A program made the position numbers and the translations under genes. Source: Candidatus Bathyarchaeota archaeon (GTDB lineage: Archaea > Thermoproteota > Bathyarchaeia > Bathyarchaeales > Bathycorpusculaceae). From it: a stretch of DNA of 8,747 nucleotides. A model generated the notes under the pieces. That model did no database searches and had not been told where the DNA came from. It saw only the letters and a program-made list of their open reading frames with translations. The stretch's first letter is position 1, and each line of letters begins with the position of its first letter. Of the stretch, positions 5,789-8,747 are shown in pieces. The stretch covers positions 1 to 8,747 of the forward strand of contig DAOVFL010000031.1 of assembly GCA_030672945.1 (NCBI GenBank), in the 5' to 3' direction.

Positions 5789-6061
5789 ATGGATTCAAAT
5801 CCGTTATTGATGGGCAAGAATAGAAGTCGAACAGAGATAATCGCTACTATAATCACTCTTGCTCAGAATGGTGTGTCACGATCCAAGATAAAGGAAAAAG
5901 CGCATTTAAATTCTAGGCAATTTAAGCGTTATCTAGAAGAATTGACTAAACTGGGTTTAATTGAAGTAAACACTGTGAATGGAAGGAAAGTTTACATTAC
6001 AAGCCAAAGAGGAAATGAATACCTGAACCAACATAATACACTAAGTAACTTCCTCATGTAA
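5789..6061 (+). CDS. winged-helix DNA-binding protein (HTH_45-like)
   Basis: A 90-residue protein consisting of one winged-helix domain. Residues 12-28 (around RSRTEIIATIITLAQNG) form helix 1, 30-39 (SRSKIKEKAH) helix 2, and 41-57 (NSRQFKRYLEELTKLGL) the recognition helix. A wing follows (IEVNTVNGRKVYITS, 58-72), then a short helix RGNEYLNQ. This layout is that of small archaeal transcriptional regulators of the HTH_45/COG3432 type. No ligand domain or membrane segment is present, so it probably acts as a dimer on DNA. The start is uncertain. The ATG at 5789 is chosen, but a TTG at 5777 (94 residues) or an ATG at 5810 (83 residues) are possible, and none has a clear ribosome binding site. Its target is unknown; the inverted repeats upstream and the divergent cohesin-like gene are the natural candidates. 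Confidence 0.8.
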   Translation: MDSNPLLMGKNRSRTEIIATIITLAQNGVSRSKIKEKAHLNSRQFKRYLEELTKLGLIEVNTVNGRKVYITSQRGNEYLNQHNTLSNFLM

Positions 6062-6205
6062 GAAAGTCGTAGAATGTGCACCTGAAAATTCTTATAATAA
6101 GCTTCATCATCTTCGTGATTGCCTAATAACGCTAACTACTAATGAGATTCACTTCTAAATTAAAGATTGGAACTCCTTATGAATGAAACTTCTCCTTCTG
6201 AAATC
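6062..6205. other. convergent intergenic region, nothing recognised
   Basis: 144 nt between the stop of the winged-helix gene and the stop of the transglutaminase-like gene, so it should hold 3' ends only. I see no T run long enough to call a terminator on either strand. The only structure is a short perfect dyad CTTATAATAAG (6091-6101), which may be chance in AT-rich DNA. Confidence 0.5.
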
Positions 6206-7534
6206 TTATTCTGTTTGGTTTTGGTTTCGTTTGAGGAAGAATAACCCAATTAACATGAGTGCTATTGGAATGCTAATGAATATGACAATTACTTTTATGA
6301 TTAACATCCAAGCATCTTGTAGTGCTTTTTCGATATTTTCAAGAGCATGAACCACATTTGATTCCACAATCTGTGGTTTTTCATCCAAAGAATCTAAAGC
6401 ATTTTGCAATTGAAATTCTCCTTCAAGAAACTTCTGTTCAACCATTTTAAGGTCGGAAGGAAAAATCAGTGATGTTCCAAAGATTCTTCCTAAGAAAATT
6501 ATAAATCTCGTCTGCCCCATTTTTTGGATAGTACTGACGGTATTTTCGATAAAACTATCGTAAGAAACATCCGTTGAGCAAGGTTTCAATGAAACTGTTT
6601 GTTCATCTTCCACATTTTCTTCTTCACAATCAAAGACGTAGTTGGCATATGGAATCGCCTCGGGGATGCTCTGAATAGAACTGAAATGTTTGTCATCAAT
6701 CTTGTCGAACAGCCGCCAAGTGACGTCTACAGGTATCCATCCATAGCTCTCCAAGTAATATTCAGCCCACATATGTCCATCCTCCAAAGTCTCTCTTGTG
6801 TGATGAAAGGCAAAGCCAGCTTGAATTCTTGCAGGTATTCCAGCGGATCTACACAATGCAACAAAGAGGTAGGAGTATTCAGAGCAGTCACCAACTCCGT
6901 TCTCTAAAGCCCACAAGGCTCCTCTCTCTTCATCTTGAACCTTGTAATGTATGTGGCGACGTACAAAATTGTATATTTTCAAGGACTTCTCGTGCCAACA
7001 ATCTACATTATCAGTGAGGTTGCGGGCTAATGAGATTATTTTGGAACAATTGCATTCTATTAGTTCTTCTGGCTCGGTATACTTCTTGTATAGATCTGAA
7101 CGTGTATCATAATTTTTTACAAGGCTGGAACTGATCAGGTAACGGATATCGAAAGAAACTACATAATAATTTAACTCTATGCTGAATGTTTGACCTTCGC
7201 TTATTATCAAGTCATTCCGGTGGTAGTATATATTTCCAGAACTGTCATCCACTTTTGAAAGAGAAACATTTTGAAGAATAACATAGCGTCGTGCGGTTTC
7301 GTTCTTAATTACAGGAATGAAAAGCTCTCCTCTAACTGGTGTGGGAGAATGATTTATGATTCGAATAACATGTTTAAGGCTTCCGATATACACATCTCTA
7401 ATTTCGTATTTGAGAAGTTCAGGGCTCTCTTCCTGCATTTTTCCTGAGGAGGATGGCCAAACTGTAGAACAGAAAATAAGGTAAAGACTGAACAAGCAGA
7501 CAAGCGATGTTACGATTCTACGTGATAAACGCAA
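6206..7534 (-). CDS. secreted membrane-anchored transglutaminase-like protein
   Basis: A 442-residue protein predicted to be exported and held by a C-terminal membrane helix. The basic N-terminus (RLSRR) and hydrophobic stretch at 7-23 form a signal peptide or anchor. Residues about 35-140 are beta-rich. The transglutaminase-like core covers about 180-275 with the full catalytic triad: Cys217 in GVGDCSEYSYLF (213-224), His254 in DGHMWAEYY (252-260) and Asp270 in GWIPVDVTW (265-273). A C-terminal region with a helical section (about 360-405) leads to a membrane helix (409-434) and a short polar tail. Such proteins are usually cysteine proteases or peptide-bond-forming enzymes of the cell surface; substrate unknown. 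The TTG start at 7534 is preceded on the minus strand by GAAGGA (7541-7546) with a 6-nt gap. The gene is divergent from the E1 alpha gene and convergent with the winged-helix gene. Confidence 0.88.
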   Translation of the reverse strand: MRLSRRIVTSLVCLFSLYLIFCSTVWPSSSGKMQEESPELLKYEIRDVYIGSLKHVIRIINHSPTPVRGELFIPVIKNETARRYVILQNVSLSKVDDSSGNIYYHRNDLIISEGQTFSIELNYYVVSFDIRYLISSSLVKNYDTRSDLYKKYTEPEELIECNCSKIISLARNLTDNVDCWHEKSLKIYNFVRRHIHYKVQDEERGALWALENGVGDCSEYSYLFVALCRSAGIPARIQAGFAFHHTRETLEDGHMWAEYYLESYGWIPVDVTWRLFDKIDDKHFSSIQSIPEAIPYANYVFDCEEENVEDEQTVSLKPCSTDVSYDSFIENTVSTIQKMGQTRFIIFLGRIFGTSLIFPSDLKMVEQKFLEGEFQLQNALDSLDEKPQIVESNVVHALENIEKALQDAWMLIIKVIVIFISIPIALMLIGLFFLKRNQNQTE

Positions 7535-7575
7535 CTGGCATCCTTCTGTTTAGCTATCAACAACTGTTAGGGCAA

Positions 7576-7583
7576 TATAAAAA
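7576..7583. promoter_or_regulatory. TATA box, possibly shared by divergent genes
   Basis: TATAAAAA on the + strand lies 53-60 nt upstream of the E1 alpha TTG start. That predicts transcription start near 7605 and a leader of about 30 nt carrying the ribosome binding site. Read on the minus strand the same AT block contains TTTATATT, close to the archaeal TATA consensus and about 42-50 nt upstream of the transglutaminase-like start. One site may therefore serve both directions. Confidence 0.5.
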
Positions 7584-7622
7584 TATTCGAAACTCTATAT
7601 GAGCGTAAGCTTTGATCGTGTA

Positions 7623-7626
7623 GGAG
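7623..7626 (+). promoter_or_regulatory. Shine-Dalgarno site supporting the TTG start of E1 alpha
   Basis: GGAG at 7623-7626 sits 9 nt before the TTG at 7636. The next in-frame ATG (7672) lacks such a site and would remove the start of the first helix. Confidence 0.6.
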
Positions 7627-7635
7627 AAAAGTGTA

Positions 7636-8601
7636 TTGGAGTTAAACCTTGGTAAGAAAAAACTTGTTGAAATGTATAAAAAAATGTTTGAAATCCGCTC
7701 TTTTGAAGAGAAGGTTTTTGAACTTTATGCTCAAAACCTTGTTCCAGGCACAATACATCTTTACGCTGGAGAAGAAGCCGTCGCGGTTGGTGTTTGTAGC
7801 AACCTTAGAAAAGACGATTATATTACGAGTACTCATCGTGGACATGGCCACTGCATAGCTAAAGGAGCCCTGCTAAAACGGATAATGGCTGAAATTTTAG
7901 GTAAAAAGACGGGATACTGCAAAGGAAAGGGCGGTTCAATGCACATCGCAGATTTCAACGTGGGCATGTTAGGTGCAACAGCCGTTGTAGGAGCTGGATT
8001 ACCAATAGCTATGGGAGCTGGATTATCCATAACACTTAAGAAAACAGATAACGTTGTAGCATGCTTTTTTGGGGATGGAGCTTCAAATCAAGGAACATTT
8101 CATGAGGCTATAAACATGGCAGCTGTATGGAAGCTTCCTGTAATTTTTGTATGCGAGAACAACATTTACGCCATGGGAACCCGGCAATCAACAGTTATGC
8201 TCGTAGAAAACATTGCAGAAAGAGCTTCAGCATACGGAATTCCTGGTGTTACAGTAGATGGAAATGATGTCATAGCAGTTTATGAAGCGGCACGAGAAGC
8301 TGTTGAAAGAGCCAGAAAAGGCGAAGGCCCTACACTCATCGAGTGTAAAACCTATAGGCGTAAGGGGCATTCTAGGATTGACCCAGCCAAGTACAGACCA
8401 GCAGAAGAAGTTGAGGTATGGTTACGTAAAGACCCAATTAAACGGTTCAAGGAAAAGCTTCTTGGTGAGAATGTTCTAATGGAAGATGAGATTCAACAGG
8501 TTGAAAGGGGAATCCTGATTGAAATAGAGGAAGTAGTTAAATTTGCCATGGAAAGTCCCTATCCAAATGCAGAAGAAGCCTTAGAGGATGTATACGCTTA
8601 G
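7636..8601 (+). CDS. TPP-dependent dehydrogenase E1 alpha subunit (PDH/acetoin type)
   Basis: A 321-residue E1 alpha subunit of a thiamine-diphosphate 2-oxoacid or acetoin dehydrogenase complex, which decarboxylates (or cleaves) its substrate and passes the acyl group to the lipoyl arm of E2. The thiamine-diphosphate motif runs from GDGASNQG (146-153) to ENN (174-176), as in the GDG...NN rule. Also visible are HLYAGEEAVAVGV (41-53), STHRGHGHCIAKG (65-77), TGYCKGKGGSMHIAD (92-106) and the loop YRRKGHSRIDPAKYR (240-254), equivalent to the phosphorylation loop of PDH E1. Length is normal. The STHRGHGHCIAKG and GYCKGKGGSMHIAD stretches resemble acetoin dehydrogenase AcoA most closely, but pyruvate or branched-chain 2-oxoacids are also possible, so I give no symbol. 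The start is a TTG with a good ribosome binding site. The E1 beta gene follows 16 nt after the stop. Confidence 0.93.
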   Translation: MELNLGKKKLVEMYKKMFEIRSFEEKVFELYAQNLVPGTIHLYAGEEAVAVGVCSNLRKDDYITSTHRGHGHCIAKGALLKRIMAEILGKKTGYCKGKGGSMHIADFNVGMLGATAVVGAGLPIAMGAGLSITLKKTDNVVACFFGDGASNQGTFHEAINMAAVWKLPVIFVCENNIYAMGTRQSTVMLVENIAERASAYGIPGVTVDGNDVIAVYEAAREAVERARKGEGPTLIECKTYRRKGHSRIDPAKYRPAEEVEVWLRKDPIKRFKEKLLGENVLMEDEIQQVERGILIEIEEVVKFAMESPYPNAEEALEDVYA

Positions 8602-8606
8602 ATTTT

Positions 8607-8610
8607 GAGG
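8607..8610 (+). promoter_or_regulatory. Shine-Dalgarno site choosing the E1 beta start
   Basis: GAGG at 8607-8610 is 7 nt before the ATG at 8618 but only 1 nt before the in-frame ATG at 8612. The second ATG is therefore preferred. Confidence 0.6.
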
Positions 8611-8617
8611 AATGAAA

Positions 8618-8747
8618 ATGCGGAAGACAACCTATAAGGAAGCATTAAGAGAAGCGTTAAGAGAAGAGATGCGAAGAGACCCAACAGTTTTTCTGCTCGG
8701 TGAAGACATTGGAAGATACTGGGAAGGAGCGTTCAAAGTCACAAAGG
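8618..8747 (+). CDS. TPP-dependent dehydrogenase E1 beta subunit (5' part only)
   Basis: The first 43 residues of an E1 beta subunit; the gene runs off the window end. The sequence has the usual opening of this family: YKEALREALREEMRRDPTVF (6-25) followed by LLGEDIGRYWEGAFKVTK (26-43), where GEDIG carries the conserved Glu near the thiamine site. E1 beta pairs with E1 alpha as an alpha2-beta2 heterotetramer and completes the thiamine-diphosphate pocket. The spacing of 16 nt after E1 alpha and the same strand mean one operon. An ATG at 8612 would add two residues. E2 (lipoyl acyltransferase) and E3 are expected downstream but cannot be seen. Confidence 0.92.
   Translation, partial: MRKTTYKEALREALREEMRRDPTVFLLGEDIGRYWEGAFKVTK

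Overview
This window is most likely from an archaeon, probably of the Thermoproteota/Bathyarchaeia side. That placement is inferred from gene content, not proven. The evidence is an archaeal-type coiled-coil protein next to a DUF373 membrane protein, a Ygr210-type GTPase with a TGS domain, an HTH_45-like winged-helix protein, TATA-like boxes with poly-T termination, and frequent TTG starts. The DNA is AT-rich. I saw no tRNA, rRNA, CRISPR array or insertion sequence.

Region 1 (81-3688, + strand) is a tight four-gene run that looks like one operon. It encodes a long coiled-coil protein, a DUF373 multi-spanning membrane protein, an MTA-phosphorylase-family enzyme whose base-pocket residues point to 6-oxopurine (methylthioinosine or inosine/guanosine type) substrates, and a cis-prenyltransferase (UppS family) that makes the polyprenyl lipid carrier. 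The DUF373 gene overlaps the phosphorylase gene by 23 nt, and the other gaps are 3-40 nt. A Ygr210-type GTPase (3692-4933, - strand) faces this run tail to tail with only 3 nt between the stops.

Region 2 (about 5000-7535) is an accessory, cell-surface-looking part. It holds a small secreted protein that resembles a single cohesin-like domain (-), a small winged-helix DNA-binding protein (+), and a secreted transglutaminase-like protein with a C-terminal membrane anchor (-). The 244 nt between the cohesin-like gene and the winged-helix gene is a divergent promoter region with TATA-like boxes and several inverted repeats. One is an 18-bp imperfect palindrome just upstream of the winged-helix start.

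Region 3 (7576-8747, + strand) starts from a TATA box shared with the divergent transglutaminase gene. It encodes the E1 alpha subunit of a thiamine-diphosphate 2-oxoacid/acetoin dehydrogenase and the first 43 residues of the matching E1 beta subunit, which is cut by the window edge. E2 and E3 genes would be expected further downstream.

The most interesting points are the coiled-coil/DUF373/UppS operon of unknown joint role, the orphan cohesin-like protein with a nearby regulator, and an acetoin-dehydrogenase-like E1 in an archaeon.
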